From: Zarea fungicola
Lineage: Eukaryota > Ascomycota > Sordariomycetes > Hypocreales > Cordycipitaceae
DNA length: 29,972 nucleotides
Direction of reading: 5' to 3'
Assembly (NCBI GenBank): GCA_900169235.1
Contig: FWCC01000449.1
Span: 1-29,972, forward strand
Shown here: one piece after another, positions 11,019 through 20,931 of the stretch
Position numbering within the stretch: the stretch's first letter is position 1
Layout of the letters: every line of letters starts with the position of its first letter
Notes under the pieces: generated by a model
The model's input: the letters and a program-made list of their open reading frames with translations, nothing else
What the model was told of the DNA's origin: nothing
Database searches by the model: none
Program-made: the position numbers and the translations under genes

Positions 11019-12356
11019 ATGGCCCGCCGCAGAGTAAAGAAGAGAACCCACGTGGGTGCCAACAACCCCGAGTCCAATATCCAGGGCCATGCGACAGCCA
11101 AGGACCCCAAGAGCATGGTTATCCGTATCGGCGCTGGTGAGGTCGGTACCAGCGTCAGCCAGCTCGCCACGGATGTGCGCAAAGTCATGGAGCCCGGCAC
11201 GGCGACGCGTCTCAAGGAGCGCAGGGCCAACAAGCTCAAGGACTACCTCGTCATGTGCGGTCCCCTCGGCGTCACCCATCTCATGCTCTTCTCCCGATCC
11301 GAAAGCGGCAACACAAACCTGCGCGTGGCCGTGACGCCGCGAGGACCGACACTAAACTTTCGCGTGGACCAGTATTCGCTGTGCAGAGATGTGCAAAAGG
11401 TGCAGAAGCATCCCAAGGGCATGGGCAAGGAGTTTCTCACACCGCCTCTGCTCGTCATGAACAACATGAGCCGTCCCGACAGCGAAGGCGGCTCAAAAGT
11501 GCCGAATCACCTCGAGTCTCTGGCCACGACCGTCTTTCGCTCCATGTTCCCACCCATCAACCCACAAGCCACGCCGCTCAAGTCGATTCGCCGAGTCGTC
11601 CTCATCAACCGCGAGCAGTCCGAGGAGGACGACGGCAAGTATGTCCTCAGCTTCCGCCACTTTGCCATCACAACCCGCCAAACCGGCGTCTCCAAGCAGC
11701 TGCGCCGCATCAACGCCGCCGAGAAGCTCGTGACGACCAAGACATCCCGCCACGGCAAGATGCCCAACCTGGGCAAGCTGCAGGACATTTCAGACTACAT
11801 GGTTGGGGGTGAGGGCGGCGAGGGCGGCTACATGACGGACGCCACCAGCGGCAGCGAGGCCGACACGGATGCCGAGGTCGAGGTCCTCGATGCGGCGCCC
11901 CGCAAGGTCATGTCCACAAAGGCCAGGCTGGCGGCGGAACTCGCCGGCGAGTCGGAGCAGCAGGCCGAGGAGGGTAACGTGGAGCGCCGCGCCGTCAAGC
12001 TCGTCGAGCTAGGCCCGCGCATGCGCCTGCGCCTGACCAAGGTGGAGAAGGGTCTCTGCGGCGGCGAGATTATGTGGCACGAATACATCAACAAGAGCAA
12101 GGACGAGATCAAGGCCATGGAGCAGCGCTGGCAGAAGCGCAGACAGGAGAAGGAGGCGCGCAAGAAGGAGCAAAAGGCCAACGTGGACCGCAAAAAGGCG
12201 GAGAAGGAGTCGCGCAGGGGAAATAGACCCAACGGCGCGGCAAACGATGACGACGACGATGATGAGGACATGGAGGACTTTAGCGACTACGACTATGAGC
12301 TTGATGGCGCTGCCGAGGGCGGCGATGGCGAGTCGGGAGACGAGGACCAGGAGTAA
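11019..12356 (+). CDS. SSF1: Ribosome biogenesis factor Ssf1 (Brix domain, Peter Pan family)
   Basis: Ssf1 proteins bind pre-60S particles in the nucleolus and are needed for 27S pre-rRNA processing. The frame is intronless, 445 aa, starting MARRRVKKRTHVG with ATG in a good context (catcATGg). A Brix domain runs from about residue 25 to about 275. It includes the signatures KDYLVMCGPLGVTHLMLFSR and, further on, RGPTLNFRVDQYSLCRDV. The tail has a basic coiled-coil-like stretch (about 360-400, rich in K, E and R) followed by an acidic end (DDDDDDEDMEDF). Length and domain order match fungal Ssf1. It is transcribed away from RRP3 and in tandem with the ZIP gene. Confidence 0.95.
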   Translation: MARRRVKKRTHVGANNPESNIQGHATAKDPKSMVIRIGAGEVGTSVSQLATDVRKVMEPGTATRLKERRANKLKDYLVMCGPLGVTHLMLFSRSESGNTNLRVAVTPRGPTLNFRVDQYSLCRDVQKVQKHPKGMGKEFLTPPLLVMNNMSRPDSEGGSKVPNHLESLATTVFRSMFPPINPQATPLKSIRRVVLINREQSEEDDGKYVLSFRHFAITTRQTGVSKQLRRINAAEKLVTTKTSRHGKMPNLGKLQDISDYMVGGEGGEGGYMTDATSGSEADTDAEVEVLDAAPRKVMSTKARLAAELAGESEQQAEEGNVERRAVKLVELGPRMRLRLTKVEKGLCGGEIMWHEYINKSKDEIKAMEQRWQKRRQEKEARKKEQKANVDRKKAEKESRRGNRPNGAANDDDDDDEDMEDFSDYDYELDGAAEGGDGESGDEDQE

Positions 12357-13268
12357 GCCGACGACGCTCTGGATAAAAAGAAGAAAATGTGAAAATTTGG
12401 GACCGGGTTTTACATTTGGTTTGGCGTTTGGCGACTATTTGGAATCTAGAGTACATGTACCATTGCATACAAAGATATCTCTTTAATACTGCTCACACTT
12501 TATCCCATCTGTTACTGTGAATCGACAACGCAAGCGTGGTGAGTGGTGAGGAACTGGAGCAGGCAAAGAGATGAATTAATCCACGTGTATGACTGTAAGT
12601 GTATTTCAATAATTAAATACACACTTTCTCCCCAGACGCCAAATTAAGATTACTGATTATGACTGGCCATTCCTGCCACCTTGGTTCGGAAGGCTGCCGG
12701 AGGTCACCCCGGCAAGCGGTATTGGTAGGTAAGAATTTTCTTCGGGAGCAGTTAAAACACCTTGTTGGCCTGCTTTATTGGATCACCGAGGGCCTTTTAC
12801 TGCATTTGCGCTAGGCTTTGTCAACTTGCATCACTCTCCACCATTTATTGGTGTCGCCCATTGGTGTCGTGCGGCACCTGATAACAGAGCCGCAGCCACT
12901 GATTCCACCATCTGTTTTTCAAACGGGTTTAAGCAAGCGGAAACAGCTCATCTGGCCCCATGTAGGTGTCTCAATAGCTGGCGGATAAGCGAGATGCTGC
13001 CTCTGAAATCCGCCAACTTGGACATTGCGGATTCGCCGTCGCGACATGGCCATCAAGGTGCGCCCGGTTCGGCAACTTTGTGCCGGGCTGCATACGGCCT
13101 TTGTTCAGCGCAAACATTTCAAAGGCATTTAAATAGTCGGGCCGTGTATCATTGTTCAGGTCGGGAAAGAATTCAAAAGTACTCGCCTTGCGTTGTGTGT
13201 CGGCCTCTGCCTCGTGAGACGCCCAGCGGACAAGACTTCTCCGATTCCCCCGACAAGGACGCTTCATC
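12357..13268. other. Intergenic region upstream of the ZIP transporter; no gene seen
   Basis: This 912 bp stretch contains the SSF1 3' end and the ZIP promoter. An open frame at 12778-13359 overlaps the ZIP start and has no family features. A TATA-like atttaaata lies near 13130. Only half-site resemblances to the yeast zinc-responsive element (ACCTT, AAGGT) were seen, not a full ACCTTNAAGGT. Confidence 0.5.
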
Positions 13269-14423
13269 ATGGCGACACCAGTGTTTGATCCTCAAAATGT
13301 CAATCTCACCGACATCTTGGCCAGCGGAGCGTCGCAAGCACCGATTACATGCTTTCTGACGCAGGCTGGTAACCAATACTCGGGCAACCTCGGCGTCCGC
13401 ATCGGCTCAATCTTTGTCGTTGGCGCCATCTCCACGGCCGTCACCTTCTTTCCCGTCGCCGCCACGCGTGTCCCTCGTCTCCGGATCCCCCTCTATGTCT
13501 ACCTCTTTGCTCGCTACTTTGGCTCCGGCGTCATCATCGCCACGGCCTTTATCCATCTGCTCGACCCTGCCTACGACGAGATTGGTCCCGCGTCCTGCGT
13601 CGGCCAGACGGGCGGCTGGGCAGGCTACTCGTGGCCACCGGCCATTGCGCTGTCCATGGCCCTGATTACCTTTTTGCTCGACTTTGCCGCCGAGTACTAC
13701 GTGCAGATGCGCTACGGCTTCCCCCACAACGAGACCGGGGTCGAGGACACCATCACGACGGCTGGCGGTGGCCGCCCCGCGGTGACGCACCAGCAGATGC
13801 ACTCGGGAGACATGAATGACGCCGTCGAGCAGGGCCTCGCCGCTGCCGTGTCCAAGGACAAAAAGGCCGGCTCGGATCTGGTGGAGCTCAAGCACCTGGA
13901 CGACGACGACTCGCCCGAGACGGAGCTCCTCTTCCGCACGCAAATCTCGGCCTTCCTCATCCTCGAGTTTGGCGTCCTCTTCCACAGCATCTTCATTGGC
14001 CTCAACCTCGGCGTCGCCAGCCCGGACGACTTCAAGACCCTCTTCCCCGTCATCGTCTTCCACCAGTCCTTTGAGGGGCTGGGAATCGGCGCCCGCCTTA
14101 GCGCCATCCCCTTCCCGTCGCGCTACAAGAGAGGGCCCTGGCTGCTGTGCGCGGCGTACGGCTTGACGACGCCTATTGCCATTGCCATTGGTTTGGGGCT
14201 GCGCACGGCGTATGACAACTCGTCGTTTACGGCCAACGTGGTCAATGGCGTCTTTGACTCCATCTCTGCCGGTATCCTCATCTACACTGGGTTTGTTGAG
14301 ATGCTGGCCCGCGATTTCCTCTTCAACCCGGAGCGCACCAATGATAAGAAGCGCCTCACGTTCATGATTATGTGTCTGTTCTTTGGTGCGGGTATCATGG
14401 CCCTGCTTGGAAAGTGGGCGTAA
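13269..14423 (+). CDS. ZIP-family zinc/iron transporter (Zrt1/Zrt2-like)
   Basis: ZIP proteins import Zn2+ (sometimes Fe2+) across the plasma membrane. The 384 aa intronless frame has eight plausible membrane segments. Three come early (about 42-65, 73-98, 122-144), then a cytosolic loop (145-225), then five more. TM4 carries the metal-site signature HSIFIGLNLG (H239) and TM5 carries HQSFEGLGIG (H265, E269), which form the binuclear metal site in the family. The protein ends at MALLGKWA with a very short tail, as is usual. The loop between TM3 and TM4 lacks the His-rich repeat common in high-affinity members; it has scattered His and an acidic DDDD. The start is ATG 13269 (atcATGg). Whether it is the high- or low-affinity type cannot be told from sequence alone. 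Confidence 0.93.
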   Translation: MATPVFDPQNVNLTDILASGASQAPITCFLTQAGNQYSGNLGVRIGSIFVVGAISTAVTFFPVAATRVPRLRIPLYVYLFARYFGSGVIIATAFIHLLDPAYDEIGPASCVGQTGGWAGYSWPPAIALSMALITFLLDFAAEYYVQMRYGFPHNETGVEDTITTAGGGRPAVTHQQMHSGDMNDAVEQGLAAAVSKDKKAGSDLVELKHLDDDDSPETELLFRTQISAFLILEFGVLFHSIFIGLNLGVASPDDFKTLFPVIVFHQSFEGLGIGARLSAIPFPSRYKRGPWLLCAAYGLTTPIAIAIGLGLRTAYDNSSFTANVVNGVFDSISAGILIYTGFVEMLARDFLFNPERTNDKKRLTFMIMCLFFGAGIMALLGKWA

Positions 14424-14800
14424 GGAAGCATTGGATCTTGCCGAGATGTATTTGTTCGGACGCTTGTGATGGAATAGATAAAATCGTCTTTTCAATGGAA
14501 TTTTTAAGGGTTTAAATGGATTGAAATTGGGATTTACCTTCTTGTGGTTAGGAAATGTTTATAATGTACTCCTTGCACTCCTTGCACTGTCATTGTTCAA
14601 CCAAATGTTGGTCTCGACTATTCAACCCTACCCTATTGCTGCTGTGTAAAAGACATGCGGTTGTTTCCCTTCCAAGACGCAGCTATAATTAAAATAAAAA
14701 TTGGAACGCTAATATTTGAACTCTATATACTCTAAAATGGTATGAAAGAAATGAAAAAGATAACGCCATCTATACCTAGTAGTGCTTATTGTTGTTCTCT
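14424..14800. terminator. Convergent 3' region of the ZIP and FAD hydroxylase genes
   Basis: This 377 bp spacer lies between convergent genes. It is AT-rich, with aattaaaataaaaattgg near 14686-14704, and holds a short tandem duplication, CTCCTTGCA twice, at about 14570-14588. No coding signal. Confidence 0.45.
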
Positions 14801-16414
14801 CTAGTAAGTAAACCACTTGACTAGTGACGACCTCAACGTCTCGAGCTCACACGACTCTCCCTCAGCCAACCACGCCACAATACCGTCCGGACGCACGAGC
14901 ACCGCCCGTAGACCCCGCGTATCCTCTGCCGGCATGGAGAGGTAATTCACCTTCCACGCGAACTCGGTCCCAACCACGGCGTCCTGCAGGTCCGCGCTGC
15001 CCTCAAAGTCCACCAGCCACCCCCGGCCGTTGCGCAGCCGCTCGCCCATCCTGGTCCCGTCGAGAAACTCAAAGTCGGGCACGCTCGCGCCGACGAGCTC
15101 GTGGTCAAACACGCCGCCAGCCCCGGCGCCGAGGGCGTAGCGCTGCTCCAGACCCCACACGCGGCCGATGACGAGGTTCATCCCGTCGTCGGTGCTGAGG
15201 AGGTCCTTGGTGAGGTTGAGCACCGCGCGCCCAAACAGCCCCGGCTGCAGCGTCGTGACCTGCGCGCGCGTCCACTCGAGAACCCACGCCGCCAGCGGGT
15301 GCCGCTCGCTCTCGTAGCTGTCGATGAGGGTAGTATCAAGGCCGCTGCTTGGCGAGGTGGAGGAGGAGGAGGACGAGGAGGAAAAGAGCTCTTGCCGCAC
15401 GGTGGCGGCCAGCTTCCAGCCGAGATTCATCGCGTCGCCTAGTCCCAAGTTCAGACCCTGCGCGCCGAGTGGGGAGTGGATGTGCGCCGCGTCGCCCGCG
15501 AGGAGGATGTGTCCCGTGCGGTACGCGGCCGCGTCCTTGGACCGGTCCGTAAAGGTCGAGGTGTAGTGCAGCGCCTTGATGGTGAGCTCCCCGGGTCCCA
15601 TGACGCGGTCCGCGACGGCCTGGTAGTGCTCCAGCGTGATTTCCGCGCTGCGGTCAAAGCTGGCCCCGTCGTAGTCAATGAGCGCGATGCAGTCGCGCGC
15701 AAAGCACATGATCATGCCCCCCGGGGCCGGGTGGAAGCCCAGCTCAATCTCGTGCCGGGAGTCGAAATCCAGACGCGCCATGTACCCCGTAAACTTGGCG
15801 TCGGAGCCGCTAAAGGCGATGCCCGCGAGCCTGCGGATCGTGCTGCGCCCGCCGTCGCAGCCGACGAGCCACCGGCCGCGGAACCGGGCCCCCGACCCTT
15901 GTTGCTCACCGGCCTCGACGGTGACGCCGCTGTCGTCATGCCGCACGATGGACGTCACGGCGTGGTTGAGGAGGATGGTGGCGCCGTGGCTGCGGGCGCG
16001 CTCGGCGAGAATGTCCGTCACCTCTTGGATCGAGCTCTTGGCCGGGCGGGTGACGGGCCCGCGGAGGCGGTACCGCCACCGCGTCAGGTCAAACTGGTTG
16101 GCGTTGAGCTTGAGGCCGGGGTAGTGCCCGCCGAAGCAGTACCCGTCGCGCCGGACGCCAAAGTACTGCTGCTCGAGCGGCGAGATGTGGTAGTCGAGCT
16201 TGGAGAGGAGGCCGCGGCGGTAAAAGGACTCGAGGGAGGGGACCGTCAGGGCGCGCTGGCCGACGGGGATGACCTTCCATTCGGATTGGAGGCTGGGGTC
16301 GCGCTCGATGACGAGCACGGACACGCCCGCAAAGGCGAGCTCAGAGGCCAGCATCATGCCCACGGGGCCGGCGCCGGCGATGATGACATCGTATAGCTTG
16401 TCAAAGCCTGTCAT
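14801..16414 (-). CDS. FAD-dependent aromatic/polyketide hydroxylase (PHBH-type monooxygenase)
   Basis: This family uses NAD(P)H, O2 and bound FAD to hydroxylate aromatic or polyketide rings. The frame is a single exon of 537 aa. The N-terminal Rossmann motif reads VIIAGAGPVG (about 10-19), with an acidic residue ending strand 2 (IERD, E37). The DG motif is VGCDGGRS (D187-G188) and the second FAD motif is LLAGDAAHIHSPLGAQG (G307-D308). The C-terminal part ends RAVLVRPDGIVAW, matching the thioredoxin-like C-terminal domain of bacterial aromatic polyketide hydroxylases and phenol hydroxylases. A Ser-rich insert (about 345-357) follows the GD motif. No intron, high GC and similarity to actinobacterial-type enzymes leave transfer from bacteria possible but unproven. 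The substrate is unknown; no synthase lies beside it. Confidence 0.9.
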   Translation of the reverse strand: MTGFDKLYDVIIAGAGPVGMMLASELAFAGVSVLVIERDPSLQSEWKVIPVGQRALTVPSLESFYRRGLLSKLDYHISPLEQQYFGVRRDGYCFGGHYPGLKLNANQFDLTRWRYRLRGPVTRPAKSSIQEVTDILAERARSHGATILLNHAVTSIVRHDDSGVTVEAGEQQGSGARFRGRWLVGCDGGRSTIRRLAGIAFSGSDAKFTGYMARLDFDSRHEIELGFHPAPGGMIMCFARDCIALIDYDGASFDRSAEITLEHYQAVADRVMGPGELTIKALHYTSTFTDRSKDAAAYRTGHILLAGDAAHIHSPLGAQGLNLGLGDAMNLGWKLAATVRQELFSSSSSSSSTSPSSGLDTTLIDSYESERHPLAAWVLEWTRAQVTTLQPGLFGRAVLNLTKDLLSTDDGMNLVIGRVWGLEQRYALGAGAGGVFDHELVGASVPDFEFLDGTRMGERLRNGRGWLVDFEGSADLQDAVVGTEFAWKVNYLSMPAEDTRGLRAVLVRPDGIVAWLAEGESCELETLRSSLVKWFTY

Positions 16415-16565
16415 GATGTGGTGGTGATGTATGTGATTGTAAATTCTGTATTTCTTCTTCTCTTTTCGTTGCGATATTATTATTAGATGGAGATGTAGAG
16501 ATTATGGTGCGTGCTGTAGTCGTCCGAGTCTTGTCCAACGAGATGCAATTGTAGCTACGGCCATG

Positions 16566-16573
16566 TTTATATA
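16566..16573 (-). promoter_or_regulatory. TATA box upstream of the FAD hydroxylase
   Basis: TATATAAA on the minus strand lies about 152 nt upstream of the hydroxylase ATG (16414), a reasonable distance for a fungal TATA element with a leader of about 100 nt. Confidence 0.4.
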
Positions 16574-16717
16574 TCATTTCATCCAGGACAAGGTTCCGAG
16601 ATCCGAAACACACCAAGGCCATAAACATGACGACGAGCGTTTATTATTATCATGCCATGCGAGGAAAGAAACGAGTACATGGCCGTGTAACTCAGCTGAG
16701 AGTCGTCACCCACGACT

Positions 16718-16743
16718 AAGCTCATACGGCAAGCTCATACGGC
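16718..16743. repeat. Perfect 13 bp tandem duplication
   Basis: AAGCTCATACGGC occurs twice head to tail (16718-16730 and 16731-16743). It is probably a local replication slippage product. Confidence 0.7.
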
Positions 16744-18204
16744 ACTGCTGGGATTGTTGCGTCGGCAATCTCCCACTCTGTACCGGCCCCTGCCAGATGC
16801 AGTAACGATGGTATTATCACAGCCCTAACCAGCGGCAGCCGGAGAGAAAGCGAGGGCGTCATCTGGGTCCAAAGTCGTTTATTCAACAGTCAATCTGACA
16901 AAATCGGTAATTGCTTACCCCCCGGCCAGCCTATCACACACGCCGGTACCTCTGGGCGGGGCTGCAGAGTTACATGGCAAGATTTAACGACGGTTTAAGC
17001 TGACAGGCAAATACCACAGAAAAGGGAAGATCTTGACCTGCAGCGGCATGCAAGGCGAGGCGGCGTGGTAATAAGACTTTACGACACTGGGGCACTGGAG
17101 CCTTGATCGGTCCTAGAGCCCGCAAGAGGCTCGTAGATCGCAGCAATTGATGCAGAAAATAATAATTTGTTACCAAAGAGCCCCTTGTTTGTTTCGCGAT
17201 ACCGTTTTTAATTATTTTAGTTGCTTGTCAACATTGCCTGAAATGGGTAGAGTTAAAGTTGGGAGACGCGTGACGCAGCCTTTACTGGCTTCCCAGTGCT
17301 GATGCTGACGATCCTCCCATGCGGTTGCCGGCCGACGTCTGGAGCCGAGGCATGAATTTAAATCATGGAAATAGCAAGAGAATGCAAGCAATCATCGCGA
17401 TGGGCTTGCCTGTAGCCATTTGCCGCGAGCCTCGGCACGTCAAAGGGCCACTCAAAGCGGTCGTAAAGTGACTGACCATGGAGCAGAAACCTCAATCACA
17501 TCATGAGCAGAGCAAATTTGGCGAAAGCTATGCCGTCGTAGCGGTGAGACGACTTGCAATACTCCTATGCAGTCGGTACAGGATCTGCAGAAATTTGATT
17601 ATTGAACTGTGTTGTCTTGGACTAGTCGCCTTGACGGGGTAGGTTGCGCCCAACGGTAGTTTTATTCGTCGCTGCTGTTCCTTGCCGGTTTTACCATGCC
17701 TCTGCGTGTTGCCATCTGTCTGCCTATTCCACAGGCGATCGACTCTGCCATGCCAAATGTCGCCTCTTGTGGCGAGGCTGTATGTGTGCCTGCCGGCCGT
17801 GGTCCATGGTGGCCGCCCTTGCTGTTGATCCAGACACCGGACTAGTCGCTTCTCGGGCGAGTGAACCCCTCGACTTCAGTGAGAAAAGATTCACAAACAC
17901 AAGGCGTGCCTCGCCCAGAGGTGTGCGGACGGCGGCGGGGCTGTTCCGCACTCTATGCTTGCCATGTGCAAAAGGGTCATCGACGTGATCCAATTAGGTC
18001 CAAGGCAGCGACTCGGCACAGATTATATCCGTCGCTAGTTCTAGTGGAAGAGACATGCATCCCTTGACAGGTGATAAGACCCCGGTGGTCTGTCGTCGTT
18101 GTAGATCTTGAGTAGCGACATGCGATTGGCCGTGCGGCCGATTGACTTGTCAAACTAGAAGAGCATCTTACTCATGCCTTGTACGCTGAGCGTCGAGAGC
18201 GATG

Positions 18205-18219
18205 AACCCTAACCCTAAC
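18205..18219. repeat. Short interstitial telomere-type repeat
   Basis: AACCCTAACCCTAAC contains two and a half copies of CCCTAA, the complement of the TTAGGG telomere unit used by filamentous fungi. At this length it may be chance, a telo-box promoter element, or a scar of repair. Confidence 0.6.
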
Positions 18220-18470
18220 TGCAGAATCCGAGTGTACAGATGCCGCTCGGTGGCGGCCCCCTTATGTTGAGCAATGGCCGGCGGAGGATGTCTTTGTTGA
18301 ACATGGACATGGGATAGCAAAAGCGGCCATTCGTCCGCCTCGGTGAGGATTCTGTTCTGGGGTGAGCTGCCAATGACAACGTGACAAGTCCCGAAAGTCG
18401 GCTCTATTTCGCATCTGAAGCCGCTCTTCGGCAGCCAACCCGGTTGGAGTGAATTTTTTTATCCATGTAT

Positions 18471-18490
18471 TTTCATACATTTTCATACAT
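18471..18490. repeat. 10 bp tandem duplication TTTCATACAT
   Basis: TTTCATACAT is repeated twice in direct tandem inside an AT-rich stretch of the gene-poor interval. Confidence 0.6.
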
Positions 18491-19060
18491 TTGTTTTGTA
18501 AACGTTTTAGTTTATTTCATATCTTAGCAATCTCAACGTATTCAGGGCTCGCCGCTCATCTTGGTTGTCTTGCTGCTCGACTGTACCGTGAGGTATTTTC
18601 ATGATGAAAATTCAAATTAAATACGAGTAATTCGCCAACCTCGTGATTTATCAACCATGAGTCACAGAGTGTGGCGCATGCTGTAAAATCTGTTGATATC
18701 AGCGCAATTGTCAGGATCTCGTCAGCCCTCCCCTCATCTTGCTACGGAAGTATCTCAATGGGGGCGGAACCGGCCCAGCCGTTCACCAATTAAAAAAACA
18801 ACTCATACATGTTTTTAAATTAACAAAGCTTCATTTTTCCTGGTTCCCCGGGTTAGTTGCACTAGCAGCCGGGCTGTGCAACGCTTATGGCCGACGTCTA
18901 GCATGAATCTGGAAAGCGGCTCAGCCGCCTAGCCGACCGCAGTGGAGATTGTCGCGTGCCAGCTACATCCAACCCGGTCCATTTGGCATCATTCAAGTAC
19001 CACGGCTTGGCCCATTTTCTCGGCCTAGTTCCATCAAAGTTGAAGCAGGAAGTCATTGCC

Positions 19061-20614
19061 ATGTTTCGCTGCGGCACCACGGGTCGACAGCTCCTTGCTG
19101 CTCCGCGTTTGCGCGTCTCACCCCGCAAGCCAACCCTGGGGAGACCACAGCCCTACTCGACCAACAGCAGCTCAGATGGCCCTGGTTTTACAGGGCGTAC
19201 GCGATTTATCGCTCTCGCCGTCGTTGGCGGCGGCGTGATTTGGTACGCGTCGAGAAAACGTCGCGTTACCGTCGCAGACAGACACCGCGAACGCAGCCGC
19301 CGTGACAATGAATTGCCCGAGGTGTCCGGCAACGACGCCTACGACCTTGCCGATTCGCCGGTCAAGATGGCCGACTGGTCGACAGTTGAGAGCATGATCC
19401 GAAGGCAGGCAACCTCGTTCAAGTTTGAGGGCCACCGCGGCGCGCAGGGACGCATCGACACTGTCCGTCTGGAGAGCAACTCACCAACTGAGGATGAGTG
19501 GGGTGTCGGCATTGGGCCCGGTGTTGGTGGCGGAAAGACTGTCTATGCTGGCGTTTATGATGGGCACGGGTAAGTTTTTGACTCTGCTGAAGCACTGCGG
19601 CCGTAGGCAAAAGCGCTGACCATTTGCAGCGGATGGGCTTGCTCTGCCGTGCTCCGCGCAAAGCTCATCGGCCATGTCTCAGCCGCGCTTTCTCCTCTGG
19701 CCCGCAACGTCGAGGGCAGCGCCATTGACACTGCTATTAAAAATGCATTCTGCCGCCTCGACGACACCATTATGAGCATTGGCGAGAAGGCTGCTACCGA
19801 CGGGACAGAACCGTATACTGCCAGCTCCGTGTCGGCCCTGGCCCCAGCCATTGCCGGCTCGTGCGCGTTGCTCACCATCTATGATACGCAGTCGTCAACC
19901 CTTCGCACGGCTGTCACCGGCGACTCGCGCGCCGTCATTGGCTCCTGGTCAGGCGCTGAAAAGAAGTATGTGGCCGAGGCACTTAGCAAGGACCAGACTG
20001 GCTTTAATGAGGACGAGGTGAGCCGCCTCGACCGCCTGCACCCTGGCGAAAAGGACGAGATTCTGGACGCCAGCTCTGGCAGGCTCATGGGGCTGGCGGT
20101 GACCCGCGCCTTTGGTGACCATCGCTGGAAATACCCAAACGAGCTTGTCAACAGCATCAGACACCGTTTCGGCGGCAGCGGGCCTCGCCCCCAGAGCAAG
20201 ACGCCGCCATATCTGACAGCCCGCCCTGAAGTCACGACACGGGAGGTGCAGGGCGAGGATTTCGTCATCCTGGCGTCGGACGGCCTGTGGGATGTGATTT
20301 CCAATGAGAATGCGGTGGCGTGTGTCTCGCAGTGGCTCAAGGAAAAGGCCAAATCTGGCCCGAAGCGCGTCATTGGCGCCGGGAGCAACTGGAACTATGA
20401 CGAGAACGGCTACGCAAGCTACAAGGCGACACCCGAATACTTTGCCATAGAGGACATGGATAATGCGGCCGTTTGCCTGCTAAAGAATGCACTGGGCGGT
20501 TCTCGCAGAGATATCGTGCAGGGCTTGCTGACCACGCCGGCGCCTGTATCTCGCAACATCCGCGATGATATTACGATCCAAGTCATCTTCTTCAAGGACC
20601 CCCATCGCCGGTAG
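19061..20614 (+). CDS. PTC5: Mitochondrial PP2C-type protein phosphatase, PTC5/pyruvate dehydrogenase phosphatase-like
   Basis: Ptc5/PDP phosphatases are Mg2+/Mn2+-dependent enzymes that dephosphorylate and reactivate pyruvate dehydrogenase E1-alpha in mitochondria. Two exons, 19061-19569 and 19630-20614, give 497 aa. The 60 nt intron (GTAAGT..GCTGAC..TTGCAG) splits a Gly codon inside the catalytic motif YDGHGG (D167-G171), and splicing restores GVYDGHGGWACS. The start at ATG 19061 (gccATG) is preferred because it opens a basic, Ser/Arg-rich presequence (MFRCGTTGRQLLAAPRLRVS) followed by a hydrophobic segment (about 48-63), as expected for a mitochondrial protein with an inner-membrane anchor. 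An in-frame ATG at 18956 would hide this. Further PP2C motifs are VTGDSRAV, GLAVTRAFGD, ASDGLWD and RDDITI. PTC5 versus another mitochondrial PP2C is assigned from the presequence, membrane segment and PDP-like motif spacing. Confidence 0.9.
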
Positions 20615-20931
20615 GAACCCGGACGATCTAGATGTGTACTGTCTTTATCTTTCTATCTTTGACCGGCAATGGACTGGTATTCGCAAATGCCTCATGATCG
20701 GGCACTGTTTCTTTTTATTATCAGAACCGTGCTTTCGTCTGCCGACTGGAGTGCCCACGCTGCGTTTTGGTTGGCCGAGATGTGACCTCGGGAACCATTC
20801 TTTTGTCTCACTACATAAAACATGTCAAAAATGAAAAGGCCAAGAGCCCCATTCGTGTGTGAATTCTCGTGTCTTGCATTTCTGAGTCGTTTTGAAGCTT
20901 GCATGCCCTCGCAACCTACGCCACAATCGGA
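20615..20931. other. 3' flank of the PP2C gene; no gene seen
   Basis: This is about 317 bp of non-coding sequence downstream of the PP2C stop. It has no motifs or open frames with family features. Confidence 0.4.

Larger units (their letters stand above)
16415..19060. other. 2.6 kb gene-poor interval between divergent genes
   Basis: No convincing coding region was found on either strand. The open frames at 16563-16805, 17644-17988, 17861-18067 and 18262-18486 are short, overlap in different frames and show no family motif. The interval carries a TATA box for the hydroxylase gene, a 13 bp tandem duplication (16718-16743), a telomere-like AACCCTAACCCTAAC (18205-18219) and a 10 bp tandem duplication (18471-18490). 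It may hold untranslated RNA or long promoters. Confidence 0.5.

Noticed and set aside
12778..13359. 193-codon plus-strand frame upstream of and overlapping the ZIP start
   Set aside because: Composition is not protein-like, there is no family resemblance, and it overlaps the ZIP N-terminus in another frame.
13407..14495. 362-codon minus-strand open frame opposite the ZIP gene
   Set aside because: It is rich in charged residues and Gly/Val, with no domain. The plus-strand frame has clear ZIP membrane segments and metal motifs.
15476..16396. 306-codon plus-strand open frame opposite the FAD hydroxylase
   Set aside because: It is a shadow frame in GC-rich coding DNA with low-complexity Ala/Gly/Val/Arg content. 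The minus strand carries all FAD motifs.
18956..19060. Upstream in-frame ATG extending the PP2C protein by 35 residues
   Set aside because: The extension would mask the basic mitochondrial presequence that begins at ATG 19061, which also has the better context.
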